Shown here: positions 41,032 through 51,509 of the stretch, piece by piece | Layout: every line of letters starts with the position of its first letter | Position numbering within the stretch: the first letter of the stretch is position 1 | Source of the DNA: Cladorhizidae sp. MBARI D1340-BT2 | Taxonomy: Eukaryota; Porifera; Demospongiae; Poecilosclerida; Cladorhizidae | NCBI GenBank assembly: GCA_028752905.1 | Contig: JAQNBH010000014.1 | Span: 24,437,144 to 24,501,143 of the forward strand | DNA length: 64,000 bases | Direction of reading: 5' to 3' | Program-made: the position numbers and the translations under genes | Notes under the pieces: generated by a model | Seen by the model: the letters and a program-made list of their open reading frames with translations, nothing else | Told to the model about the DNA's origin: nothing | Database searches by the model: none

Positions 41032-41637
41032 CTAATAATACAAAAACACAACAACAAACAAACAAACAAACAAACAAAGACAAAATAGTTAAAAAGTCAT
41101 TTAGTAAGTTTGACGATGAAAATGGCAGTGTGAAGGATAGTGAACAATGACAATCATGGACAGATTGAGGAGAAGGAGAGGTGTAGGCCTTTTCTCTGAA
41201 GTTCAATACAATATTTATTATACTTATGTACAGTTACAGGAGCGGAGGAGCCAATTTTGAGGTGGAGGGGGGAAGGTGGCGATAGAGTGTATATAAGCTG
41301 TTAAATGTATGCTACTGAAGTAAGTTAAGGGGGAAATTCCACCTTGCCAGTTCCCCCTTCCGGTCCCCCTGAGTTATACCATGAAGGAAGCACGAAGAAA
41401 ACCTCAGAGACAGCCTTCATTTTAATTTTGCCATGCCAGTGGGAAAAGGTACCAAGTCATTCAAGGAACATTGGGCAATTATAAGTCACAGTTCATTTGA
41501 GTGCAAAGTGATGAGTTTCTTTGCTATGAGCTAAGGTCCTTCCCAGCTACCGCTCCTGATATCTATAGCTAAGTGGAAAAATATCAAAAGAGCGTTTTTT
41601 GTGTGTATTTTTCTTCGCAGAAAGAATGGTCCAGATT

Positions 41638-41668
41638 CGGGAGGGGGGGGGGGGGGGGGGGGGGGGGG
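41638..41668. repeat. G homopolymer of about 28 bases
   Basis: An uninterrupted G tract after ggga in the receptor intron. Similar tracts occur at 14765, 29119 and 45419. 41032-41638 has no gene; a short (caaa)n run lies near 41054-41080. Confidence 0.9.
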
Positions 41669-41789
41669 AATGCTGAGAAGTCTGAAACCTCCCTCTCCCT
41701 GGAATGTTTACACTTCTAGCTAGAATTCCTGCAGTTCTTGGGCAAGTGCTATGTAGCTAAGACATTCAGTTTGTCACTGTGAAACTATG

Positions 41790-41990
41790 GCCATTATGTA
41801 CCTCATACATCCTACTGTGAGGCTATGACATTATGTACCTCAGACATCCAGCTTGCCACTGTGAAACTATGGCCATTACGTACCTCAGACATCCTACTTG
41901 CCACTGTTGAAACTATGGCCATTACATACCTCAGACATCCTGCTCGCCACTGTGAAACTATGGCCATTGTGTACCTCAGTGCATCACCCA
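41790..41990. repeat. About 49-bp repeat, 4 units
   Basis: Units contain acctcagacatcctgcttgc, cactgtgaaactatggccat and tatgt. Confidence 0.88.
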
Positions 41991-42084
41991 CAACTTTTCA
42001 TGCATACATGCATTTGCAGAGCCAAATTGTAAGTGCTCCTCCTCTCAAGTGTCCCTGATCCATTACATATCAGCCTCCAACAGC

Positions 42085-42680
42085 CAGCCATTCATGATGT
42101 CTGAGGGAGACATTGCTGTGTGTGGTTATAGAGACTCTGCCATTCATGATGTCTGAGGGAGACATTGCCGTGTGTGGTTATAGAGACTCTGCCATTCATG
42201 ATGTCTGAGGGAGACATTGCTGTGTGTGGTTATAGACACTTTGCCATTCATGATGTCTGAGGGAGACATTGCTGTGTGTGGTTATAGAGACTCTGCCATT
42301 CATGATGTCTGAGGGAGACATTGCTGTGTGTGGTTATAGACACTCTGCCATTCTTGATGTCTGAGGGAGACATTGCTGTGTGTGGTTATAGACACTCTGC
42401 CATTCATGATGTCTGAGGGAGACATTGCTGTGTGTGGTTATAGACACTCTGCCATTCATAATGTCTGAGGGAGACATTGCTCTCTGTGGTTATAGACACT
42501 CTGCCATTCATGATGTCTGAGGGAGACATTGCTGTGTGTGGTTATAGAGACTCTGCCATTCATGATGTCTGAGGGAGACATTGCTGTGTGTGGTTATAGA
42601 CACTCTGCCATTGATGATGTCTGACGGAGACATGTCTGAGAGAGATATTGCTGGGTGTGGTTATAGCCATTCATGATGCA
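42085..42680. repeat. About 52-bp minisatellite, 11 units
   Basis: Units contain gccattcatgatgtctgagg, gagacattgctgtgtgtggt and tatagacactct. The last unit is partly duplicated internally. It ends about 60 bases before the 5' LTR. Confidence 0.95.
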
Positions 42681-42742
42681 AGTTGCTAGTAAATCCACAT
42701 GTAAACTAGAGCACTTATGAAAAAAAATGTACAAGCTGAAAT

Positions 42743-42891
42743 TGTGGCATCCCGGATCCGGGCATGTGCAAGAGAATGCCTCACGACTAAAAGATTCTAA
42801 AGGAGATTAGTTTGGTGAACAGTTATTATTGTTTTGAGTTGTTGATGATCGAATGCTCTTTTGAATATCTATCATCTTCAGTAACGCTAAA
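42743..42891 (+). repeat. 5' LTR of Gypsy relic
   Basis: It starts tgtggcatcccggatccggg and ends near cttcagtaacgctaaa. It shares with the 3' copy the blocks catcccggatccgggcatg, gagattagtttggt and gttgatgatcgaatgctctt. Very short for an LTR (149 bp). Confidence 0.85.
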
Positions 42892-42944
42892 GTGGTGACC
42901 CTGACGGGATGATTTAGAATATATCTCTCACCATCGAAGATGTT

Positions 42945-43600
42945 CAGGCCCTCGCCCTAGCCCTTCAGGAGAGCAAACTTGCTGTCAACACCATGGCCCT
43001 CAAACTGCCCACGTTCTAGGCGACTCATCCGGCTGTGTGGTTCTCCTAGGTCAAAGCTCAGTTCGCCACTCGCCATCCCCCTATCATGACCACATGAAGT
43101 ATAACTACGTCATTACAGCCCTTGACAACACCACCACAGGTGAAGTTGAGGCCCTAATTCTATCTCACCCAATTGACGACCATTACCTTTCCCTCAAAAC
43201 AGCAATCATCAATTGGCAAGATGCAACACCGGAAGGACAATGATCTCCTCTCCCTCTCCGGCCTTGGTGATAGGACACCCTCTAGCCTCCTCTGGTACAT
43301 CCACTCTCTCAATCCCAACCTGGAGACTCTGCTTCATGCCCTCTTCTTGGCCCAACTACCCACTGAGGTCTGCTAGGTTCTTGCCGGTTCCGCCAAAAAT
43401 GACCTCGATGAGATGGCCACTGACCGAATCATGGAGGCTTCCCGAACCGTCTTAGGCCTCTCTGGAATCTCTGGTGTCAAGAAAGCCAAATGTTCTACCT
43501 CTGGACTATCCTCTGCTGCTGCACATGCTTCTACCATGCCAAGTTTGGCGAAGCAGCTCGAAAGTGCAATCGAAAGGGCTGTCTGCTCAGCCATCTAATC
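42945..43600 (+). pseudogene. Gag fragment of Gypsy relic
   Basis: In several frames: VNTMALKLPTF, AVWFSQVKAQFATR-like, DDHYLSLKTAIINWQDATPE (43037-43243), GLGDRTPSSLLWYIHSLNPN (43173-43376), LFLAQLPTEVC, then DEMATDRIMEASRTVLGLSG. The pattern WF..E.QF..R, LGDR.PS.LL, LFL.RLP..V is that of Gypsy capsid proteins. Several stops and frame shifts. Confidence 0.78.
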
Positions 43601-44020
43601 CCCTTCAATACGGCCTCGGGAAACGACCAGGCCGGCTGCTAAAAATCTCTGTGGTCGGCCTCGAGGCAACAAATTCCACGACAGTTTGGGACCGCCACTC
43701 AGGTTGTTGTACCTACCTCGTCGACTGTGGTGCTGATTTGTCAGTTTTTTCCAGCCTCACCTGCTGACAAGAAGTCCCTCCCTCTGGGTGATCCCCTTGT
43801 GGCCTCCAACGGCTCCCTCATTAAGACTTGGGGGGAAAGGAGCATTTCTCTCCTTTTGGGGCAAGATTGTGCCTTCATCCAGGAGTTCCACATTGCCGAC
43901 GTCACAGAGTCCATTCTCGGAAAAGACTTTTTCATCGCCAATGACCTCACCATAGACATGGCCGGATGCCGCCTCATCGACATCCAATGTCACAGTGATC
44001 CCGACTAAGATCACCTGCCA
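43600..44020 (+). pseudogene. Protease fragment of Gypsy relic
   Basis: It reads CCTYLVDCGADLSVF, where the catalytic D-T-G has become D-C-G. Then ADKKSLPLGDPLVASNGSLI, KTWGERSISLLLGQ, FIQEFHIADVTESILGKDFF and NDLTIDMAGCRLID, which follow the usual retropepsin-like order with ILGxDFL near the end. Confidence 0.82.
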
Positions 44021-44059
44021 GCAACCATCTGTCTCAGGAATCCACGCACCCTCAGTCAA

Positions 44060-44640
44060 TGCCTTCGACCGCATCATTGATGGTTACCCAGAACTCCTTA
44101 TCCCCTGCTTCAAGCCCACGGACATGAACAAGCATGGGGTTGAGCACTACATCATCACTAAAGGCCCCACACTCCATGCACGTACAGATGCCTCGATATG
44201 GAAAAGCTGGAGGTGGCTAAGTCCGAGTTTTCCAAGATGGAGCAGCTTGGCATCATTCGCCGCTCAAACTCTCCTTGGGCTTCTCCATTACACATTGTTT
44301 CAAAGCCTGGGGGAGGTTGGCGCCCGTGTGGTGATTCCCGTCTCCTCAACGATACTACAGTGGACGACCGCTACCCGCTCCCTCACATCCAGGATTTCAA
44401 TGCCAACCTGGCTGGCATGACGGTATTTTCAAAACTCGAACTCACCAGATCCCAATGGCACCCAGTGATGTCCCCAAGATGGCAATCATCATGCCCTTCG
44501 GCCTATGGGAGTTTCTGCGAATGCCGTTTGACCTCAAGAACGCCGCCCAAGCCTTTCAAAGATTGATGGACGGCATCCTTCGTGGCGTCCCCCCCCTCGT
44601 TTTCGTCTACCTCAACAACATCCTGGCGGCCAGCACCAAC
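44060..44640 (+). pseudogene. Reverse transcriptase fragment of Gypsy relic
   Basis: FSKMEQLGIIRRSNSPWASP, LHIVSKPGGGWRPCGDSRLL, NDTTVDDRYPLPHIQDFNAN, then KMAIIMPFGLWEFLRMPFDL, KNAAQAFQRLMDGILRGV and VFVYLNNILAAS. The catalytic YxDD is changed to YLNN, so the enzyme could not have been active. A frame shift occurs after TVFSKLEL. Confidence 0.88.
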
Positions 44641-45060
44641 TGCATGGTTCGGTGTCCCTCAGTATCTCACCTCTGACCGTGGGCCCACAGTTCACTTCAC
44701 ACTTATGGACTGCTCTCAACAAACTATTGGGCATCTCTGCATCAACACCCACGCTTATCACCCTCAAGCCAACGGGATGGTGAAGCTCCTTCACCGGCAG
44801 CTGAAGGCATCGCTGAAAGCCCGTCTATCCAGACCAAACTGGATGGATGAGCTGCCTCTGGTCCTCCTCGGCATCAGAACAGCCTGGAAGGAGACGATGG
44901 GTGTTCTGCTGCCGACCTTGTCTACGGCACCGGGTTGCATGTATCTGGAGAGTTTTTTCCTCCTGCTGAGACTGACCCGCCAAGCTCGGCCCCACCAACT
45001 GAGTCCCTCCGCCATCTTCAGGACGTGATGCATTCTTCTCTGCCTCCACCTACTTAATTC
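44640..45060 (+). pseudogene. Integrase C-terminal part of Gypsy relic
   Basis: Directly after the reverse transcriptase motif it reads WFGVPQYLTSDRGPTVHFTL, HAYHPQANGMVKLLHRQLKA, then LPLVLLGIRTAWKE. These are the end of the integrase core (LTSDRG, AYHPQxNGMVE) and its tail. RNase H and the front of integrase are deleted. Residual open sequence with Gypsy-like composition continues to about 45400. Confidence 0.85.
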
Positions 45061-45446
45061 CATGATGAGCGTCCGACCTACACACCGCACAACCTAGCTG
45101 CAACGTGATTTGTCTACTTCTGCAACGTCCTTACCACGGCCCTTTCAGGATCCTATAGACGGCTGGAAAAACTTCATCTTCGATGTCAATGGCCGCCGGG
45201 ATACTATGTCCATTGTTCGGCTCAAGGTCGCCTACGGTCAGAAGGATTTACCAACTCCTCCGACACTCAACCACGTTCCACCCCACCTATACCACACTCT
45301 GTCTCTCATACCCTCCCTGCAGAGGTCAGGACACCACTGCCTACCTCACGCTACGGACAGCCCATCAAGGTTCCTCCTTGCTTCCAATAGGCCTTTATCG
45401 TTTCATTATTTTCTACTGGGGGGGGGGGGGGGGGGGGGGGGGATTC

Positions 45447-45573
45447 TGTAGCATCCCGGATCCGGGCATGCGCAAGAGAATACCTCGTGACTAGGAGATT
45501 AGTTTGGTAAACAATTTGAATTGTTGATGATCGAATGCTCTTTTGAATATCTATTGACTTCAGTAATACTAAA
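45447..45573 (+). repeat. 3' LTR of Gypsy relic
   Basis: It starts tgtagcatcccggatccggg and ends near cttcagtaatactaaa. It lacks about 20 bases present in the 5' copy (around aagattctaaagg) and differs at several sites, indicating an old insertion. Confidence 0.85.
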
Positions 45574-45899
45574 AGATCAACTGTAACTCATTACTTCACT
45601 AGAGACTATGTCAAGATTCATAGGATAGAATATAATGGGGAAGGCATCCAACAGACATTTCATAGAAGCTATCTGCCATGCACTAATAACAACCATCTCC
45701 CCCCCCCCCCCCACCCCCTCACCTTCCAACCAAAATCCTGGAATGATGCTGTTCAATGTCTATGAGATTAAGAAATCTCGTAATCAAGGGGGATTGACAT
45801 ATCCTGGGATGTCCCAGTGAGGATGTCTGACTATACAGCATGGATACTGGAATATGTGTATCACAGCACACTTGGGACCTATCTTATAATATGAATAAA

Positions 45900-46300
45900 A
45901 ACTAGTCCTAGAATACCCCACCTCTTCCCGGGTCCTGGAATATTCTTACCCCTGATCCTAGTCATTCTTAACCCTGATCCTAGAATAACCTTGATCCTAG
46001 AATATCCTTGCCCCTGATCCTAGAATATCCTTACCCCTGATCCTAGAATATTCTTACCCTGATCCTAGAATATCTTTACCCCTGATCCTAGAATATCCTT
46101 ACTCCTGGTCCTAGATGACCTTTACCCTTGGCCCAGAATATTCCTATTCCTTCCCCAAGAAAAGCCCTTGCCACTGGCCCTAGAGTATCTCTAGCGTAGG
46201 CCCTAAAATATGCTAGGCCTTAAAACTGGCCCTATTCCTTACCATGGAATATCCCTGGCCAGAATACCCCTGGGCTAGCCTTATTCCTAGAATAATAGAA
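45900..46300. repeat. Degenerate 23-25-bp repeat
   Basis: Diverged units of the type cctagaatatccttacccct followed by gatc. Divergence rises toward 46300. 45574-45900 has no gene; a C14 run lies near 45701. Confidence 0.85.
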
Positions 46301-46430
46301 CTATACTCTGGGATCCATGTGTATAGTCAATCACCCTCACTAACGACATTCCACCCTAAGTACATATGTGGAATGCCTGGAGGCACTAGAAAAGGGACGT
46401 GCACGGAAGGACTCGACTCTGTTGGCTTAC

Positions 46431-46778
46431 TTTTGGAATGAAGAAGACAGCACAGAAGAAGACTGGAAATTGCGTGGTGTAGACGGCAAGAATCCAGAAC
46501 TCGTACAAGTAGTTTACGATTTCCTTCATCATGAATATCAGGATAATGATCATCAGTAAAGAAGCCACGGAGATAGACATCACCATCCTAGCTCCACTCT
46601 GGCCCTCCTCCATAAACAGAGCCTGTTTGATGGTCGAGTTCTTGTAGCTCAAGTAGAGCAACATTAAGAGAAGTAAAGCTTGGTAAAGAAACAGGAATGT
46701 CTGCCAATATATAATTCCCTGGCGGCCCTGGTATTTGTCTTTGCAGAATGTGTAGTTTCTCCAGAGAGATGGTGAAAT
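46431..46778 (-). CDS. GABA-B-like class C receptor exon: extracellular loop 2, TM5, TM6, TM7
   Basis: 116 codons, phase 0 at both ends, with acceptor cattttgcag and donor GTAAGC (- strand). It begins ISPSLWRNYTFCKDKYQGRQ (the Cys is the conserved loop-2 cysteine of class C receptors), then WQTFLFLYQALLLLMLLYLS (TM5), GARMVMSISVASLLMIIILI (TM6) and LAVYTTQFPVFFCAVFFIPK (TM7). The closing FIPK matches the class C TM7 end (F[IV]PK). Helix order and length fit GABA-B-like receptors better than glutamate receptors. The ligand is unknown. Confidence 0.87.
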
Positions 46779-46825
46779 CTGCAAAATGGTGGGCAAAGGG
46801 TTATCAGAATATTCTTCTATATATT

Positions 46826-46930
46826 ATATGTTCCATCCAATCTATAGATTGTGCTGCACAATCTATGAATGCCATCTATTGCCTGCCAATCAATACACTT
46901 CAAACATGGTAGCATATTAACACCCTTTGC
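46826..46930. mobile_element. MITE family B, partial copy
   Basis: tgttccatccaatctataga and tgtgctgcacaatctatgaa, then ccaatcaatacacttcaaac and atggtagcatattaacaccc, all recur in the copy at 47329-47504, with part of the sequence in inverted order. Confidence 0.75.
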
Positions 46931-47328
46931 AACAGAGAAACAGAGAAAGTGATGATTGCAACTGAGAGTGTAATGATGTAGAAAAAAGTGATACATGTAC
47001 TGAGAAAAAGTTCCACATGGACTTGGCAGATAAAGAACTACGTGACATGGCAAGTGTAGCTAGAGCAAAAAAAGATATTTGAAGAATATTGCTCTCTCAA
47101 AAAAGATATAATGTACAGTTTGTAATACCTACGAACACTCGCACAACTGCTATAGTCCCCAAATATAGAGAAACTTACCTCACAAACAGCTCTTCTCCCT
47201 TCTTCTCTTTTCGTCGGAGTAGCGCAGGCTTTGTAAATTCCCGTTGACTATCCCATATTGTGTGGGTGGTTTGGATATTTGGCTTGCACACTTGCTCAGT
47301 ATAACTAGTCGATAATAAGTACTGGTCG

Positions 47329-47504
47329 ATATGTTCCATCCAATCTATGAATCTGTTGCAAAGGGTTTTAATATGCTACCATGTTTTGAAGTGTATTGAT
47401 TGGCAGGGCATTCATAGATTGTGCAGCACAATCTATGAATTCATAGATTGTGCTGCACAATCTATAGATTGGGTAGATTCATAGATTGGATGGAACATAT
47501 ATAT
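47329..47504. mobile_element. MITE family B, copy with intact terminal inverted repeats
   Basis: It starts atatgttccatccaatctat followed by gaatct and ends with the inverse, agattcatagattggatgga followed by acatat. The interior contains two nested palindromes around tgtgcagcacaatctatgaa. About 175 bp, non-coding, with TA at both borders, so a Tc1/mariner-type MITE is a reasonable guess. Confidence 0.78.
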
Positions 47505-47559
47505 ATCATTAGCATAAGATGACCTACACACATACAGTGATGATGTTGGTGAGCAGAAA

Positions 47560-47710
47560 GAACAATAAGACAGAAGGAACTGCTAGTGAAGGAGGCATTG
47601 CACATCAGCCTAGCACCAAAGTGAGAGCGGTTCGATCGAGACTGTGGAATGGACTTGCCTGGTTGCTGGCACTCTCAAGAGCCTGAACTTGAAGCCATGC
47701 CTTATTCAGT
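47560..47710 (+). pseudogene. Penelope-like (tentative) 3' fragment, copy 2
   Basis: It reads QKELLVKEALHISLAPK, stop, then ERFDRDCGMDLPGCWHS. Same family as 32289-32420 on the other strand. KEALHI and the RD-G-LPGCW motif are the recognisable part. Confidence 0.6.
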
Positions 47711-47954
47711 TATTGATCATTCTTTGTTAATGTTTTAGATATCAAGTGTCTTTTTAATTATTGTAATATTTTATTTATTGTTATTGTTTTGGTGTTATAT
47801 TAATTGTTTATTTATTTAATTTATAATTTGCTATTTTCTTTATTAATTTTTTTGCCACATCCGGTTCGCATGCTGGGCATGTGTACCAGGGTGTGGTTTG
47901 TATCACGAGGTGTGTAGGTAGCTACCGGTATATAGCAAGCTCACGCGACTCTTG

Positions 47955-48075
47955 AGCATCTCATTATTCATGATGAAGGCTAGAGCATCTGGTTGAAATG
48001 CCAGAGAGAGTAAATTTCAAGTTGATTACTCTGAGGTCATTGTAATTTCGTTATGTGAACTGAGAGTTCATTGAG
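47955..48075. mobile_element. MITE family A, right half
   Basis: It shares gcatctggttgaaatgcc, taaatttcaagttgattact and gaggtcattgtaat, then aactgagagttcattgag with the copies at 8325 and 15232. It is followed immediately by an AT microsatellite. Confidence 0.65.
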
Positions 48076-48077
48076 AA

Positions 48078-48118
48078 TAATAATAATGATTATGATGATG
48101 ATAATAATTAATAATAAT

Positions 48119-48190
<72 letters not shown>

Positions 48191-48204
48191 TATAATGTAT
48201 AATG

Positions 48205-48244
<40 letters not shown>

Positions 48245-48249
48245 TAATA

Positions 48250-48299
<50 letters not shown>

Positions 48300-48440
48300 A
48301 TAATAATAATGTAATAACATAATATAATAATGATGTAATAACAATATTAATAATAATAACAACATAATAATAATAAAATAATATAATTAATAAGTTATTA
48401 ATAATAATAACATAATATTAATAATGATATAATGATCCCT
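48078..48440. repeat. (TAA)n-type microsatellite
   Basis: aat/taa triplets with interruptions over about 360 bp, running to within about 85 bases of the receptor TM4 exon (another short run at 48650-48680 is just upstream of its acceptor). Confidence 0.95.
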
Positions 48441-48523
48441 ACAGTCTATAAATTATTGATATGCAATAACTATCACCTACAGCAACAACAACAATATATT
48501 ATACAAAGAAGCATAGCACTCAC

Positions 48524-48641
48524 TTCATCTTCCCAGTAGGTTCCTGCAGGGTGACTGACAGCCACCCACACCACAGTGATACAGATGAAGGGCAGACAAA
48601 GCCCTGCAGTGATCCCATGAAGGAACCACATCGAAACACCG
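48524..48641 (-). CDS. GABA-B-like class C receptor exon: TM4
   Basis: 118 bases: one base to complete a codon plus 39 codons. Acceptor aaagattag, donor GTGAGT (- strand). It reads GVSMWFLHGITAGLCLPFIC, then ITVVWVAVSHPAGTYWEDE. The hydrophobic stretch followed by VWVAVSHP matches TM4 of GABA-B receptors (ITWQIVDPL). It joins in phase 0 to ISPSLW of the next exon. Confidence 0.82.
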
Positions 48642-48799
48642 CTAATCTTTATAATAATAATAATAACAATAATAACAATAAATATATAAATGTGAAAGGA
48701 TCTGAGAAAAGTGACCTTTCGTAGAAATTTTGTAAATTGAGTTATTGATGTTAGGACAAAGAACACACAATTACCTACAGAATGGAACAAAAATTAGCT

Positions 48800-49180
48800 C
48801 TTAACTCCATTCCAAACCAAAGATATGAACCTCAGAATGCAAGAGGATTGGAGCATTCATTTCGAGAAAATGCGCTTGAAAAAGGAAAGGATGGGCACTA
48901 ATCTCCGCGCACCTCCGCGCACGCTTAGTTTGATTATTGCTGGAGGTGTGAACTCGTGCAAATTCTGCGGTAAGAAGAAATGCTTTTGTTTTGGTTTTGA
49001 CTACGGAGCAAGAACTACGCTGTTGAGGTACTATGCTCCAGAAGAAGAAAAATACTCCTCTCCTGACAGGGCTACACAAAAAGGTAACTTTTAAGACTAT
49101 AGTGTGCGAGTACTAAAATAATAATAATAAAGAGTCAGAAAACACACATGATGTTTATCTAGCTAATCCTCAGCTAGTAG
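48800..49180. other. Stretch with unassigned short open frame
   Basis: A + strand open frame at 48825-49094 (89 codons) begins MNLRMQEDWSIHFEKMRLKK and contains CKFCGKKKCFCF. It has no recognised homology and may be chance or a transposon fragment. Confidence 0.3.
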
Positions 49181-49395
49181 CTAGCTAATGCATCAGCCAG
49201 AGCTAGCTAATGCCCAACCAGTACCTAGCGAATGCTCAGCTAGTGGCTAGCTAATGCTCAGCCAGTACCTAGTGAATGCTGGCTAGCAACTAGCGAATGC
49301 TCGGCCATTAGCTAGCGAATGCTCTGCCAGTAGCCGGTAGCTATGGCTAATGCTCAGCTAGTTGCCAGATAATGTTAAGCTAGCTAGCTAATGAT
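49165..49395. repeat. Degenerate repeat of gctagctaatgctcagccag
   Basis: About eight diverged units of 25-30 bp built from agctaatgctcagc and agtagctagc motifs. Confidence 0.85.
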
Positions 49396-49569
49396 AACTG
49401 CAGCATGAAAAGCGGAAGAAAACACAAGGACTAGCTAGAGTGTTGCTTTAATGGAAACAAATTAAATATGAATGCTATATAATGAATGACAGGCTAGAGT
49501 GTAGTTTTTACCTGAGTTCAGTATAAATAGTATTAAGCATAAACTGAGCAATACGAAGTGTGAGGAATT

Positions 49570-49680
49570 ATTTGTTTGGACATGATCTGCTGTTGTGACC
49601 AGCATGTCTGCAATTACGACACTCCCTCATGCGCTTTGCTGGTGGAGGATGTGCTGGTGGAGGATGTGTTGGTGGAAGAC
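49570..49680 (-). pseudogene. CCHC zinc-knuckle fragment
   Basis: The - strand reads PPAKRMRECRNCRHAGHNSR then SCPNK and stop. It is a C-x2-C-x4-H-x4-C knuckle preceded by a Pro-rich repeat (THPPPAHPPPA). It may be the C-terminal end of a transposon protein; the parent element is unknown. Confidence 0.5.
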
Positions 49681-49682
49681 TG

Positions 49683-50640
49683 TTAGCAGGCTGTGACAGC
49701 ATCCACAGGTACAGGGGTTCCTTGTCTGTTTATTGCTTTTGCCACTGTTGGCATTAGGCATGTGATGTTCTGATCATTCTCTGGGCAGAAAAGACAGATT
49801 TGATCATACGAATACCACTGGCATTCGTGAATGGCGGTGCTATATTTCTGGCATTGCCAGCACAAGTCCTACATTGGCTTCATGACAATGATATGGTAGT
49901 AACTCTCTCCATAGTCTACAAAAAGTACTGTAAGCTACAGCCTGATTATGTGATGTTTCATCACTTCTGTAAAATTTCCAAATCCCCCTTTTAGATGTAC
50001 TGGATGTTAGGAGCTTGATATCACTCCTACTGTGACCTGGAACCCTGCCTGGAAGGAGAAGTCCATGTTGCTCCACATAGCTCAGGAGGAACCTAACTAC
50101 AAGCTTTAGTGGTAAGAGAATGCTTTGTGCATCTGCGTGTGTTGCCATGTATGCGTGGGGTTATTCCACTTTCTTTGAAATGTTTGCTTAAATTTTTCAT
50201 CCTTTTCATACCCATAGCATTCACAAACGTAAAGAACTTGTAACAGACTCTGTGAAGGTAGTTGAAGCTTTGATACTTCCTTTTTGTCCCTGCAGGGTAA
50301 GTCCAACAGTGAACATCATCATCACCAATGCAAAATGCCTGCAACTGCCCGAGAATGACCATATCAAGTTCATTATTTGAAAGCTCAAGACAGGAATCTC
50401 GTGTTTTTGACACATAGTCATTGGCGAATTGTGTGGAGCACTTCTTGCCATTGAAGTGGGAGCAGCCACAGCCACTGGTCATGAACTAGTATACCAGCTC
50501 TTTTTCTTGAGTGTCCACATACCGAACCTCAAGGTTGTCAGATTCTCTAACTGCCAGCAAGTGTGACATTGCTTCCTGTATCTGTTCATCATTGGTCAAC
50601 TCTGGATCATCCTGTTGCTCATCACTACAATCTTCACTCC
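49683..50640 (-). pseudogene. Relic of an uncharacterised transposon-like gene family
   Basis: In three frames from high to low coordinates: LTNDEQIQEAMSHLLAVRES, then CGCSHFNGKKCSTQFANDYV, RDSCLELSNNELDMVILGQL, HRVCYKFFTFVNAMGMKRMK, RIHGNTRRCTKHSL, then LLSYVEQHGLLLPGRVPGHS, AVAYSTFCRLWRELLP and CWQCQKYSTAIH. This resembles a protein family found in many copies in corals, sponges and other marine invertebrates, usually annotated only as hypothetical (with a DUF7869-type domain downstream); the name is from memory. At least one stop and two frame shifts. It sits within the receptor intron. Confidence 0.65.
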
Positions 50641-51500
50641 CTCCAGTTTAGGTTATCGGTGGCTCAAGTCTGTCCGGCTCAACCACATAATTACCTATAA
50701 GTGTAACCATGGATCCATCATTACTACTTTACTTATTACTTACTTATTTTACTACTTTTTTTATTACTTATTGTACCTTTCATTATGTATTAGTACTACA
50801 GTTTGCATGTAACATACCTGCTTCTTCATACTCAGAGTCACTGTCTGTGTCACTGTCACAACCTCTATGTGAAGTAGTCACCAATAACCTCCAGGAGAGA
50901 CTGCTGATCTCTGGGAGAGAATTGCTTTTGCAGCTTCCTGGAGATGGCCAATTATTCACACAGTTCTTGTTTATTTCTGTGACAAGAGATTTTTTTTTTA
51001 CCGCGCATTAACGAGGGACTTTCCCCTTCTAACGGCCTACTTGGGTGAATAAGCCCAGAGCCACCCACTTTCCTGTCTGCCTCCATTAGTCTTCCCCTTC
51101 CATGATTTCAGAAGGCAGTCGGCAACATGTCATCTCTTTATATATTCATAGAAACAATGCGAGGGATTTTCCCATTATTCCGTATACGCAACAGTATTCT
51201 CTCAATTGCCTTCGTGTTACATACAAATGTAGGTCCGTCGCACGTAGCTAGTTTCTTGACTATCAATCTTCTAACTCCACGCTTGCATATAAGGAAGCAA
51301 GAAGAAGGCTCAAAACTTCACACAGAGGTAGAGGAAGGATAGTAGATAACTGTAATACAATTTTTTTTAATTGTCAAAGTATTGACTGTTGGACTAATTT
51401 TGGTTATATCTCAAAACTGTTTTTTCTACAAAGGTCCCTTTTCTCAGATCCTATCATAAATATAATAATAAGCAAATCAATTAAAAAGGATTACAAGAGA
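50640..51500. other. Intron segment, nothing recognised
   Basis: Unique sequence with a tactactt/acttatt-rich patch near 50730. Open frames are short and without features. A family-like direct continuation of the - strand relic beyond 50640 is not seen. Confidence 0.5.
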
Positions 51501-51509
51501 ACTTATAGA

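Larger units (their letters stand above)
42743..45573 (+). mobile_element. Ty3/Gypsy LTR retrotransposon relic, internally deleted
   Basis: Two short direct repeats (42743-42891 and 45447-45573) flank gag, protease, reverse transcriptase and integrase fragments in the usual Gypsy order. The primer-binding-site-like tggtgaccctgacgggat follows the 5' LTR at 42893. A G25 tract (45418-45442) sits where the polypurine tract should be. The body is 2.8 kb against roughly 4.5-5 kb for complete elements; the missing part runs from mid-reverse transcriptase to mid-integrase. It lies in the receptor intron 41032-46430, antisense to the receptor. A target-site duplication is not evident. Confidence 0.88.

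Noticed and set aside
43741..45090. - strand open frames of 60-106 codons
   Set aside because: Shadows of the + strand Gypsy protease, reverse transcriptase and integrase sequences.
48801..49094. Open frames on both strands of about 90 codons
   Set aside because: No homology, no splice or start support. The Cys-rich part is too short to assign.
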